From positions 1-5,533 of the forward strand of contig DATENA010000244.1 in the NCBI GenBank assembly GCA_035275285.1: a stretch of DNA of 5,533 nucleotides, read 5' to 3'. Both the position numbers and the translations under genes were made by a program. The notes under the pieces were generated by a model. That model was not told the origin of the DNA, did no database searches, and saw nothing but the letters and a program-made list of their open reading frames with translations. Below are positions 1 through 5,533 of this stretch, piece by piece; positions within the stretch are counted from its first letter, which is position 1; each line of letters begins with the position of its first letter. This DNA comes from Chersky-265 sp035275285. Lineage in GTDB: Bacteria; Fibrobacterota; Fibrobacteria; UBA11236.

Positions 1-11
1 GGACCGGGCCA

Positions 12-2822
12 TCATTGTTGCAACACCTCGAGGGCGTTGAGGGAACCGAAGTCCACCTTGGCCTTGAACGACAGGGTCAGGCTGCCGTCGTTGACCTGGA
101 CGTTTTCGATCGGGATGACCAGGGCGTTGAGCGCACCGCCCGCCGCGGCGGAAATGTCGAAGTCCTTCAGCACGGTCTTGCCTTCGACGATGATGTCGAA
201 GACGCGCTTCCCGGGTCCCGGGTTCGCAGGTCCGCCGTTCGGGGCGCCCCAATAGACTTCCGCGTAATGGAGCTTGACGAGCACCGTGCGCGGGGAGGCG
301 ATGGGGATGTTGAAGGTGAGCGTGCGCTGGTCCTGGGGCGGGCTGCCGGGGATCTGGGAACGATAGGTATGGTAGAGCACGTCGTCGACCGTGTTGGCGA
401 TGGCGGGCGCGCCCCAGCTTTCGGCCTTGGTGGTCGAAGGCGTGAACAATCCGGCATCGGTCCCCCAGACGCGGCCGTCCGCGGCGGTGTAGGGTGCGGC
501 GGCGGCGACGTCGACCAGGCGGATGGTCCCGGTGCCGGAACCGGCCTCGGATTGCACCGCGAAGCGATCGAACACGGCCTGGGTTGCGGTGCTGCCGCCG
601 TGCGCGGCCAGGATGCCGCCGTAGCTGCGCCGATCGAAATATTTGTTGTACTCGACTCCGGCGGGCAGGGTCACGCTGCCGGGCAACGCCACCAAGCCGG
701 TCTGGCTTGAGGCATAGACGGCCTTGTACGCCGCGGTCACCACGCCCGTGGCCGGATTGCCCAGGAGCACCAGCTCCAGGGACTTGAGGCCCGTGGCGTT
801 GATGGCGGTGGTGGACACGGTGGAGGCCGTGCCGCCGGATTCCTTCTGGAACTGCACCGAGAAGGCGCCGCCCGCGGTGAACACGCCGGCGGTAAGCCGG
901 ATGCCGTTGTCGCGGTTGGGGCCCATCATCACGCCCGCCTGCCGCCCGGAGGCGTTCAAGGTGGCCGCGGGATTGAGCAAGGTGCCGCGCACGCTGAAGC
1001 GGGTCAAACGGCCGTCGAAAGGCAGGACGAGGCCGTTCACCAGGGTATTGTCGGAACCGGCGTTGCTGCCGGAAGCGGTGGTCACGGTCAGCGTGCCGGC
1101 GGAGACGTCCTTGTCCAGGTTCGCGGGCAGGTAGGAACTTGCGACATTGGACCGGTCGATCTTGTTGGACTCGGTCTTGGCGAAGCCGGTGGCCAGGCCG
1201 TCCTTGTCGGCCAGGGTACCGGGATAATCCCGGTTGAAATCCAGCACCAGGCCGGGGACGCCGGGATAGAGGCCGGCGATGTTCGGGTTGAGCTTGTTGT
1301 CCACCGGTTGGATGTTGGTGACGATGTAGATATCGTCGTTGAAATCGTAGTTGGCGGAGGCGCCGGCGTTCACGTAATCCTGGATCACGTAATAGGTGTC
1401 CGGGATCAGGAGACCGTCGCGATCGCGCGCGGGCCACACGCGCACGCCGCCATGGCCGGCGGCATTGTAGGGCGCGGTGTATCCGGCGATGCGGAATTTG
1501 AACGTGGAGGTCGGGTTCAGGGTGGCGGCCGCGGGGCCGGTGGAGTTCTGCTTCAAGGGCAGGAAGGACTGGCCGTACGCCGGGTCGTGGCGGAAGGAAG
1601 CGCCCCCCGTGCCCACGATTTCGAACAGCACCGCGGAACCGCAGCACCCGTGGAACGCGGCGATCTGGCGGACCGTGACCGGGAAGGCCGGCGCGGCACG
1701 GCGCCAGTCGGTGGTGAAGATCTCTTCGCCCGTGGACAGGTACGGGATGGAGAGGGATTCTCCGTTCAGCAATTGCCTGAGCCTGTACCCGTAGGCGGCC
1801 ATGATCGCGGGGTTGAAGACTTCATTGCCTCCCTCGGGAGCGGTCATGTAGGCGCCGGCCAATTGCACGTGGACCTGGGCTTCGTCCGGATCATCGCTGG
1901 CGATGACGAGTTCGCCTTCGCGGATGCCTTTGCCGCCGGTGTTTTCCACGAACTTGATGGGGATGTCCCGGAAGCCGCCGGGGGCGATGGAGAAGGGCAG
2001 GGCGTTCTGATCATTGTTGGGGAACCGCCACTTGCCGGCCACGGTGAAATCCAGTCCCGTGAGGGTCAGCGCGCCCGCGCCGGTATTGCGCACGCGCAGC
2101 ACCGAGACGTCGTGGAACTTGTGGGTGGAGATGCTGCCGTTGATGCGGCTGAACACCAAGCGGTCCGGATAGGGCACGCCGTCCAGGTTCTCGATGCCGA
2201 TGTCGCCCGGCGTCCCCGGAGGGCCGTCCGCGCTGAGGATGGATACGTAGTTGATTTTGGTGTTGGTCCCGCCGAGTCCGTCCACGGTGAGGCGGCCGTC
2301 CGTGACGGTGACGAACACGGTGGCGGATTGGAACTCCTTGGCGGCCGATCCGACGAAATTGCTGACGGCGGAAGCGCCTTCCACGTTCAGGAAATGGTGG
2401 CTGTCATAGGGACTCTGGTCGCCCACGGACACGGTGACCTGGTAGGTGCCGGCCGGCACCGCATATTCCCAGGCCCCCCGCGTGTTGATCCGCGGCGCCT
2501 GGACGATGGGATCCTGGAACTGGATCTGGGTGTTCAATTCCGGAGCGATGCCCGCGCGGGCCCGGTCCCGGGAGTTGGGCCGCAAATCCAGGGGAACATG
2601 CGAAGCCGTGGAAAGGCTGGCTTCCGTGACCCAGCCGAATCCCCGGGCGGCGTCGAAGGGCAGGCCGATATCCTTGATGAAGCCCGCCGGAACCGCGGAG
2701 GCATCGGGCTGGAAATTGATTTTCACGTTCACCGCCGCCAGGGACGGCAGGGCGGCCGCAAGGGCGGCCCAAGCGAAAACGGCCAGGCGGGGCCTGGAAA
2801 CGAAGCAGTGTATGGAATTCAA
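12..2822 (-). CDS. Secreted multidomain carbohydrate-binding protein with C-terminal malectin domain
   Basis: This is a predicted exported glycan-binding protein of 936 residues; I see no catalytic domain. Residues 1-30 look like a signal peptide: a short basic stretch, the hydrophobic run LAVFAWAALAAALPSLAA, then cleavage near SLA/A. Residues about 31-196 form a galactose-binding-like beta domain (INFQP at the start, GAWEYAVPAGTYQVTVSVGD in the middle). About 211-326 look like an ASH/choice-of-anchor Ig-like domain (VLRVRNTGAGALTLTG; ELVIASDDPDE). About 326-509 form a domain with HGCC and an acidic NYDFNDDIYIVTNI motif, DUF4114-like. About 521-761 resemble a concanavalin A-like lectin fold (DKDGLATGF; RQAGVMMGPNRDN). 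About 766-936 match malectin (VDVAAAAPY; LHYAEVYW; RVFDIIVEGKTVLKDFDI; final NALEVL). I chose the TTG at 2822 because AAGGA lies 6 nt upstream and the signal peptide begins there. An in-frame ATG at 2984 would add 54 non-conserved-looking residues and has no ribosome-binding site. There is no C-terminal sorting module or anchor. The malectin call is strong; the middle domain names are recognition from memory. Confidence 0.87.
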   Translation of the reverse strand: MNSIHCFVSRPRLAVFAWAALAAALPSLAAVNVKINFQPDASAVPAGFIKDIGLPFDAARGFGWVTEASLSTASHVPLDLRPNSRDRARAGIAPELNTQIQFQDPIVQAPRINTRGAWEYAVPAGTYQVTVSVGDQSPYDSHHFLNVEGASAVSNFVGSAAKEFQSATVFVTVTDGRLTVDGLGGTNTKINYVSILSADGPPGTPGDIGIENLDGVPYPDRLVFSRINGSISTHKFHDVSVLRVRNTGAGALTLTGLDFTVAGKWRFPNNDQNALPFSIAPGGFRDIPIKFVENTGGKGIREGELVIASDDPDEAQVHVQLAGAYMTAPEGGNEVFNPAIMAAYGYRLRQLLNGESLSIPYLSTGEEIFTTDWRRAAPAFPVTVRQIAAFHGCCGSAVLFEIVGTGGASFRHDPAYGQSFLPLKQNSTGPAAATLNPTSTFKFRIAGYTAPYNAAGHGGVRVWPARDRDGLLIPDTYYVIQDYVNAGASANYDFNDDIYIVTNIQPVDNKLNPNIAGLYPGVPGLVLDFNRDYPGTLADKDGLATGFAKTESNKIDRSNVASSYLPANLDKDVSAGTLTVTTASGSNAGSDNTLVNGLVLPFDGRLTRFSVRGTLLNPAATLNASGRQAGVMMGPNRDNGIRLTAGVFTAGGAFSVQFQKESGGTASTVSTTAINATGLKSLELVLLGNPATGVVTAAYKAVYASSQTGLVALPGSVTLPAGVEYNKYFDRRSYGGILAAHGGSTATQAVFDRFAVQSEAGSGTGTIRLVDVAAAAPYTAADGRVWGTDAGLFTPSTTKAESWGAPAIANTVDDVLYHTYRSQIPGSPPQDQRTLTFNIPIASPRTVLVKLHYAEVYWGAPNGGPANPGPGKRVFDIIVEGKTVLKDFDISAAAGGALNALVIPIENVQVNDGSLTLSFKAKVDFGSLNALEVLQQ

Positions 2823-2828
2823 ATGAGA

Positions 2829-2833
2829 TCCTT
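2829..2833 (-). promoter_or_regulatory. Ribosome-binding site that decides the TTG start of the malectin protein
   Basis: On the minus strand the sequence reads GGAAAGGA, then TCTCAT, then TTG. The AAGGA core sits 6 nt before the TTG at 2822. The in-frame ATG at 2984 is preceded by GCGTTTTTAA, with no Shine-Dalgarno match. Because the hydrophobic signal peptide starts directly after the TTG, this site is the best argument for a TTG-initiated 936-residue product. Confidence 0.75.
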
Positions 2834-2921
2834 TCCGGGAAACGAAAACCCCATGCCGGACGGGAACCGCCGGGTGGGATGTCGTACGGGGATGGTGTGC
2901 AGCTAAAAGTGCGGTCTTGCC

Positions 2922-2961
2922 GGAATCGGCGGAGCCGCCCCAATTCGGCTCCACCGATCCC
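2922..2961 (-). other. Strong hairpin in the predicted 5' leader of the malectin mRNA
   Basis: In the minus-strand transcript, bases 2961-2947 pair with 2936-2922 to give a 15-bp stem, including two G-U pairs, around a 10-nt loop (2946-2937). The two G-U pairs would be mismatches on the opposite strand, so the structure is better in the minus-strand RNA, which is the sense of the gene. No T-run follows it, so it is not a standard intrinsic terminator. It lies about 100-140 nt upstream of the TTG start and does not cover the ribosome-binding site. It may be a stabilising or regulatory leader element. I do not recognise it as any known riboswitch class. Confidence 0.5.
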
Positions 2962-3001
2962 CGGGCGGTACCGGGCGTTCCCATTTAAAAACGCAAGGCA
3001 A

Positions 3002-3039
3002 ATCTAATGACATGCAAGCGGAAATCGCAAGTTTTTTTT
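3002..3039 (-). promoter_or_regulatory. Predicted sigma-70-like promoter with A-tract UP element for the malectin gene
   Basis: Reading the minus strand, an A8 tract (3039-3032) is followed after one base by TTGCGA (3030-3025, 4 of 6 matches to the -35 consensus), a 17-bp spacer, and TTAGAT (3007-3002, 3 of 6 to the -10 consensus). The A-tract directly upstream of the -35 is where an UP element would sit. The predicted start of transcription is near 2995, giving a leader of roughly 170 nt to the TTG codon. Overlapping the -10 is TAGATTTG (3006-2999), which fits the TAnnTTTG form of Bacteroidota -7 elements, so if the host uses that type of sigma factor the same position would still serve. Confidence 0.45.
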
Positions 3040-3082
3040 GAAACTATTTGTCACTGGATCAATGCGATCAGGTGCCAAGTGC

Positions 3083-3105
3083 GCAACATATATCACATAC
3101 GTTGC
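3083..3105. promoter_or_regulatory. Imperfect 23-bp palindrome, candidate operator
   Basis: The arms GCAAC (3083-3087) and GTTGC (3101-3105) are exact reverse complements, and the interior ATATATCACATAC is largely symmetric. Nine of the eleven position pairs around the central base (3094) are complementary. It lies about 55-75 bp upstream of the predicted -35 element, inside the AT-rich stretch. A symmetric site of this size is typical of a dimeric DNA-binding protein. AraC-family proteins more often use direct repeats, so the cognate factor may not be the neighbouring regulator. Confidence 0.45.
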
Positions 3106-3219
3106 TTTTTGTTTCGAAGCACCGCGTAACCGCGGCGGATGGATCCGGATTCCGGGGGAACGCGGCCATGGGGACGCCGGCTGCGTCATGGCCTTTCCCG
3201 TCCCGGCTGCGCGCGGCCG

Positions 3220-3249
3220 CCCTTGGGTAACGTGAGCGCTACCCAAGGG
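3220..3249 (-). terminator. Hairpin just after the DUF3472 stop codon, possible non-canonical terminator
   Basis: CCCTTGGGTA (3220-3229) and TACCCAAGGG (3240-3249) form a perfect 10-bp inverted repeat around a 10-nt loop. It begins 12 nt beyond the stop codon of the DUF3472 gene in the direction of transcription, where a terminator is expected. The bases after the hairpin in that direction are GC-rich with no T-run, so it lacks the second half of a classical intrinsic terminator. It could act as a weak terminator, or as a 3' end that protects the message from exonucleases. Confidence 0.55.
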
Positions 3250-3261
3250 AGGGAGGGCGGA

Positions 3262-4668
3262 CTATTCGATTCCGGGCAGCACGGCTTCCAAGGTGCCCTT
3301 CGAGGTGCGCACCCGCAGGAGATGGACGCCCTGGCCCAGTCCGACGGCCTTGAACGTGAACTCCTTGCGCGATTGCCGGATGCCGGACTCTCCGTAGCGG
3401 ATCCGGCCGTCCGCGTCCAGGAAGTCCACCGAGTACGTTTCCGCGCCGGCCGAAGCCAACACGACGGAACCGGCCCGGGACCGGATGGAAATCCCCCGTG
3501 CCGCGCCCGCTGCGGGCCGGACGGCGGCCAGGGAACCGTTCCGCAGCGTGAAAGCGGGATAGACCGCGCGGTTGTCGAACAGGTCGATCAGGGTCAGCCT
3601 TCCGTACACCGTGCCCGCGCCTTGTCCAGCCGCGGGGAGGGCGAGGGTATCGGCGGATTTGTCGGGCGCGGTTTCCTCCGCGGCCGAGAGCGGCTTGCCC
3701 GCGAAACCCGGGTTGTCGAACGCCTCCAGGACGTACCTGAACTGGGGCAGCTTGAGGGAATCGATCTCCCAGGAAACGGCCACGCGATCGGTTCCCAGCA
3801 GGACCGCAGCCACCCGGTCCGCGGCCAAGGGCGCATAGGCGGGCCGGACCTCGACGCGGGGAATGGCATGGGTGGAAGGGTTGGATACCGAAGCCGCGGT
3901 GGCGCTGCCGCCGGCTACCATGTAGAAATAGTCCCCCGTGGCATCCCGCGCCTTGCCTCCGTCCCAGTTGCCCCGGAAATTGTAGGACCTGCCGCCCGCC
4001 GCCAGATCGTTCCCGTTCACGGAATAGCGGGCGTTGCCCAGGGATTCCCAGGCGCCGGCGGTGGTCCTTTTCCATGCGCCCCGGATGTTGGTTTCCCGGC
4101 GGCTCGTTCCCGTTGAAGACCAGTCTTCGATAAAGGCGTCCAAGCCGCCGTTGAAGGTGGAATTGGCGGCCGCGACGTCCATGGTGATCAGATGGCGCCA
4201 TTTCCCGGAGACGCCGTCCCGCACCCACATGCCGTAATAGGTGTCCTGGCCCACCGGCCAGGCCCGGGCGGCCAGCGCGTACCAGGTAGCGGAAGCCCAG
4301 GGCAGCTTGAAGTTCCACGACTTCAATCCCGTACCTTCCCCGCCGAACTTCTCCGTGGTGGTGCCGTGCCCGGTGAACACGGAACGGATGGGGGCCTTGT
4401 GCTCCGGATTGTCCCAGATCGAAAAGATGAAATTGCGCCCGTTGGGATGCTCCTGGATGCCCGCATAGCCTCCCGCGCTCCCGCCCCATCCCAGGGTCTC
4501 GTAATAGGTGTACATCGTTTTCCCGGGCACCCTCACTTCGTTGACGAGGATGTCCCCCTTGCTGCCGCTGGCGAAGACCATGTGGGAAGAAGGCGCGGAG
4601 TTCTGCGCCGCGGTTTCGCCGGCGATGGCCAATAACAGTCCTGCCGGGATGGATCCGAGTCTTTTCAT
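3262..4668 (-). CDS. Secreted DUF3472-domain protein with sorting-like C-terminus
   Basis: This is a 468-residue exported protein of unknown biochemical function. Residues 1-21 look like a signal peptide (MKRLGSIPAGLLLAIAGETAAQ, cleavage near TAA/Q). Residues about 30-265 match the DUF3472 family as I know it: YYETLGWGGSAGGYAGIQEH, then NFIFSIWDN, WYALAARAWPVGQDTYYGMW, WRHLITMDV and IEDW, ending in a beta-rich block rich in tryptophan and glycine. DUF3472 occurs in bacterial exported proteins, often beside glycan-related modules, but no reaction is established. Residues about 270-370 look like a fibronectin III-type linker. Residues about 392-468 (SVDFLDADGRIRYG; GVHLLRVRTSKG) resemble the type A sorting domains of type IX secretion substrates. 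The protein has no cysteine. The ATG at 4668 is fixed by the signal peptide, by AAAAGGG 9 nt upstream, and by its ATGA overlap with the regulator gene. The frame stays open to 5301, but that extension lies inside the regulator gene and is not used. Confidence 0.86.
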   Translation of the reverse strand: MKRLGSIPAGLLLAIAGETAAQNSAPSSHMVFASGSKGDILVNEVRVPGKTMYTYYETLGWGGSAGGYAGIQEHPNGRNFIFSIWDNPEHKAPIRSVFTGHGTTTEKFGGEGTGLKSWNFKLPWASATWYALAARAWPVGQDTYYGMWVRDGVSGKWRHLITMDVAAANSTFNGGLDAFIEDWSSTGTSRRETNIRGAWKRTTAGAWESLGNARYSVNGNDLAAGGRSYNFRGNWDGGKARDATGDYFYMVAGGSATAASVSNPSTHAIPRVEVRPAYAPLAADRVAAVLLGTDRVAVSWEIDSLKLPQFRYVLEAFDNPGFAGKPLSAAEETAPDKSADTLALPAAGQGAGTVYGRLTLIDLFDNRAVYPAFTLRNGSLAAVRPAAGAARGISIRSRAGSVVLASAGAETYSVDFLDADGRIRYGESGIRQSRKEFTFKAVGLGQGVHLLRVRTSKGTLEAVLPGIE

Positions 4669-5533
4669 AAGTAAGCGCCCTTTTCTTTGCGGTATCCGCG
4701 GGGTGAGACGCCTGTCGCCCTCTTGAACGCCCGGCTGAACCGGTACAGGCTGGAATAGCCGCAGGCATCGGCCACTTCCGAAACGTTCTGCGGGGTCTCC
4801 AGCAGCATGGCCCGGGCCCGGTTCATCTTGACCTTCTGGATGAAGGTGTGCAGGCTCATGCCCATGCGCTTGCGGAAGAGAAGGCGCAGATGGCTTTGCG
4901 AATACGGGCAAAGGGCGGACAGCCGCGCGACCTTGATCTCCTTGTCGAAGTTGTCCCAGATGTAACGGATGATCTGATCGATGGGAGACGGACGGACGAC
5001 GCCGAGATGCGTCCCCGTGCGGCCCTTCCGCGCCGCCAGCTCCAGGAGGATCAGGCCGGTGAGCAATGAAATGGAAGTGCCCGCCCCGGGTGCCGCGGCA
5101 CCTTCCCGATAGGCGAGGATCAGGCGCTTGAGGTAGCCGAGCCCGGCCGGCGACAGGACCGTGACCCGGTCGCGCAGGGATTCCATCCATTCCACCCCGC
5201 TTTGCTCGAAGGCTACGAAGACCCAGTTCAGGGGGCTGGACTCCTTGAAGACGAAATGGTGGAACTGATGCGGAAAGACCAGCAGCGCTTCGCCCGGACA
5301 CAGTTCCAGGCTCTTCTCCCCCACCACGATGGTCCCGCTGGCCTGGAGGCTGACGATGAGGACGAACCGGTAATGGTAATGGTGTCCATTGCCGAGCTTG
5401 GAGGCCCGGTTCCGATGGAACACGATGACGTTCGCGGGAGGCTCGAACCGCTGCGGCTGCACGCCGCGGAAGAAGCTTCCGGGCTCCGGCAGTTCGTCGG
5501 CGATGCGCCCCAGATCGGCGAGCTCGGGAGCCC
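4665..5533 (-). CDS. AraC-family transcriptional regulator, 5' end beyond the window
   Basis: This is a DNA-binding regulator with an N-terminal cupin-like sensor and the usual C-terminal double helix-turn-helix. At least 288 residues are visible, beginning with the codon at 5531. Counting from the GTG at 5462, residues about 25-75 hold a histidine-rich cupin-like half (GHHYHYRFVLIVSLQ; CPGEALLVFPHQFHHF) of the AraC ligand-binding type. Residues about 174-200 form the first helix-turn-helix (KVARLSALCPYSQSHLRLLF), and about 226-258 the second, with the family signature VADACGYSSLYRFSRAFKRA then TGVSPRGYR. The frame stays open to the edge, and the extra residues (PEPGSFFRGVQPQRFEPP) read as part of the same protein. 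The GTG at 5462 has no good ribosome-binding site, so the true start probably lies outside. The ligand is unknown; the downstream exported proteins suggest a sugar or cell-surface signal. The stop overlaps the next gene's start by 4 bases. Confidence 0.93.
   Translation of the reverse strand, partial: APELADLGRIADELPEPGSFFRGVQPQRFEPPANVIVFHRNRASKLGNGHHYHYRFVLIVSLQASGTIVVGEKSLELCPGEALLVFPHQFHHFVFKESSPLNWVFVAFEQSGVEWMESLRDRVTVLSPAGLGYLKRLILAYREGAAAPGAGTSISLLTGLILLELAARKGRTGTHLGVVRPSPIDQIIRYIWDNFDKEIKVARLSALCPYSQSHLRLLFRKRMGMSLHTFIQKVKMNRARAMLLETPQNVSEVADACGYSSLYRFSRAFKRATGVSPRGYRKEKGAYL
4678..4684 (-). promoter_or_regulatory. Ribosome-binding site of the DUF3472 gene, inside the regulator gene
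   Basis: AAAAGGG on the minus strand lies 9 nt upstream of the ATG at 4668 and within the last codons of the AraC-family gene. With the ATGA stop-start overlap it supports translational coupling, and it decides the start in favour of 4668 over the longer open frame that runs on to 5301. Confidence 0.65.

Larger units (their letters stand above)
2823..3261. other. 439-base intergenic region between the DUF3472 gene and the malectin gene
   Basis: I see no credible gene here. The short open frames on both strands lack ribosome-binding sites and recognisable protein content. It falls into three parts. The right part (about 3121-3261) is GC-rich and holds the 3' hairpin of the upstream gene, a small CCGCG/CGCGG inverted repeat at 3122-3135, and a 9-bp direct repeat CCGGCTGCG at 3177-3185 and 3203-3211. 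The middle (about 2985-3120) is markedly AT-rich for this window and holds the promoter and palindrome. The left part (about 2823-2984) is GC-rich again and would be the untranslated leader of the malectin mRNA. The size and layout suggest that the malectin gene has its own promoter and is not simply read through from the upstream pair. Confidence 0.7.

Noticed and set aside
1308..2906. 532-codon open frame on the plus strand, antisense to the malectin gene
   Set aside because: Its protein is low in hydrophobic core pattern and rich in Gly, Asp, Arg and Val repeats, typical of the antisense frame of a GC-rich gene. It has no recognisable domain, while the opposite strand encodes clear domains throughout.
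2823..2984. Known riboswitch in the malectin leader, such as a cyclic-di-GMP type
   Set aside because: I could not find the conserved core bases of any riboswitch class I know; only a single hairpin stands out.
3088..3105. CRP-like binding site around TGTGA on the minus strand
   Set aside because: Only one half-site (TGTGA) is present. The partner TCACA at the right spacing is missing, so the symmetric GCAAC/GTTGC palindrome explains the stretch better.
3143..3155. Short palindromes ATCCGGAT and CCGGATTCCGG
   Set aside because: They are too short and too common in GC-rich DNA, with no link to a promoter or gene end.
3004..3246. Small open frames on both strands in the intergenic region (60-80 residues)
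   Set aside because: None has a ribosome-binding site, a hydrophobic segment or a known motif, and they overlap each other and the promoter region.
3239..4768. 509-codon minus-strand open frame overlapping the DUF3472 gene
   Set aside because: It is a shifted-frame shadow: Arg/Gly/Pro-rich with no domain, and the overlapping frame carries the DUF3472 motifs.
4669..5301. Upstream extension of the DUF3472 frame to 5301, giving a 679-residue protein
   Set aside because: The extension runs through the AraC-family coding region in a different frame, has no sensible protein pattern, and would bury the signal peptide. The ATG at 4668 has a ribosome-binding site and the ATGA overlap.

Overview
The window is a GC-rich bacterial segment with three genes, all on the minus strand and reading right to left. 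In transcription order they are an AraC-family regulator (5' end cut by the right edge), a secreted DUF3472-type protein, and, after a 439-base intergenic region, a large secreted multidomain protein ending in a malectin carbohydrate-binding domain. Nothing convincing is encoded on the plus strand. There are no tRNA or rRNA genes, CRISPR arrays, insertion sequences or phage genes.

Region by region: 5533-4665 holds the AraC regulator, with an N-terminal cupin-like sensor and a C-terminal double helix-turn-helix. Its stop codon overlaps the start of the next gene by four bases (ATGA). 4668-3262 encodes a 468-residue protein with a signal peptide, a DUF3472 domain, a beta-rich linker and a C-terminal module resembling a type IX secretion sorting domain. 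Just after its stop are a G-rich tract and a perfect 10-bp hairpin without a T-run. The intergenic region (3261-2823) has an AT-rich core with a plausible promoter (A8 tract, TTGCGA, 17 bp, TTAGAT), an imperfect 23-bp palindrome upstream of it, and a long GC-rich leader containing a strong predicted hairpin. 2822-12 encodes the malectin protein, most likely starting at a TTG codon behind a good ribosome-binding site, in front of a clear signal peptide.

Taken together, this looks like a small carbohydrate-response locus. A sugar- or metabolite-sensing AraC regulator is translationally coupled to an exported protein of unknown function, next to a large exported carbohydrate-binding protein that has no catalytic domain I can recognise. 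This functional link is an inference from domain content and layout.

The organism is a high-GC, free-living Gram-negative type with many secreted beta-domain proteins. The sorting-domain-like C-terminus and the malectin architecture would fit a Fibrobacterota or other FCB-group genome. Acidobacteria, Planctomycetes, Verrucomicrobia or myxobacteria cannot be excluded from the sequence alone.
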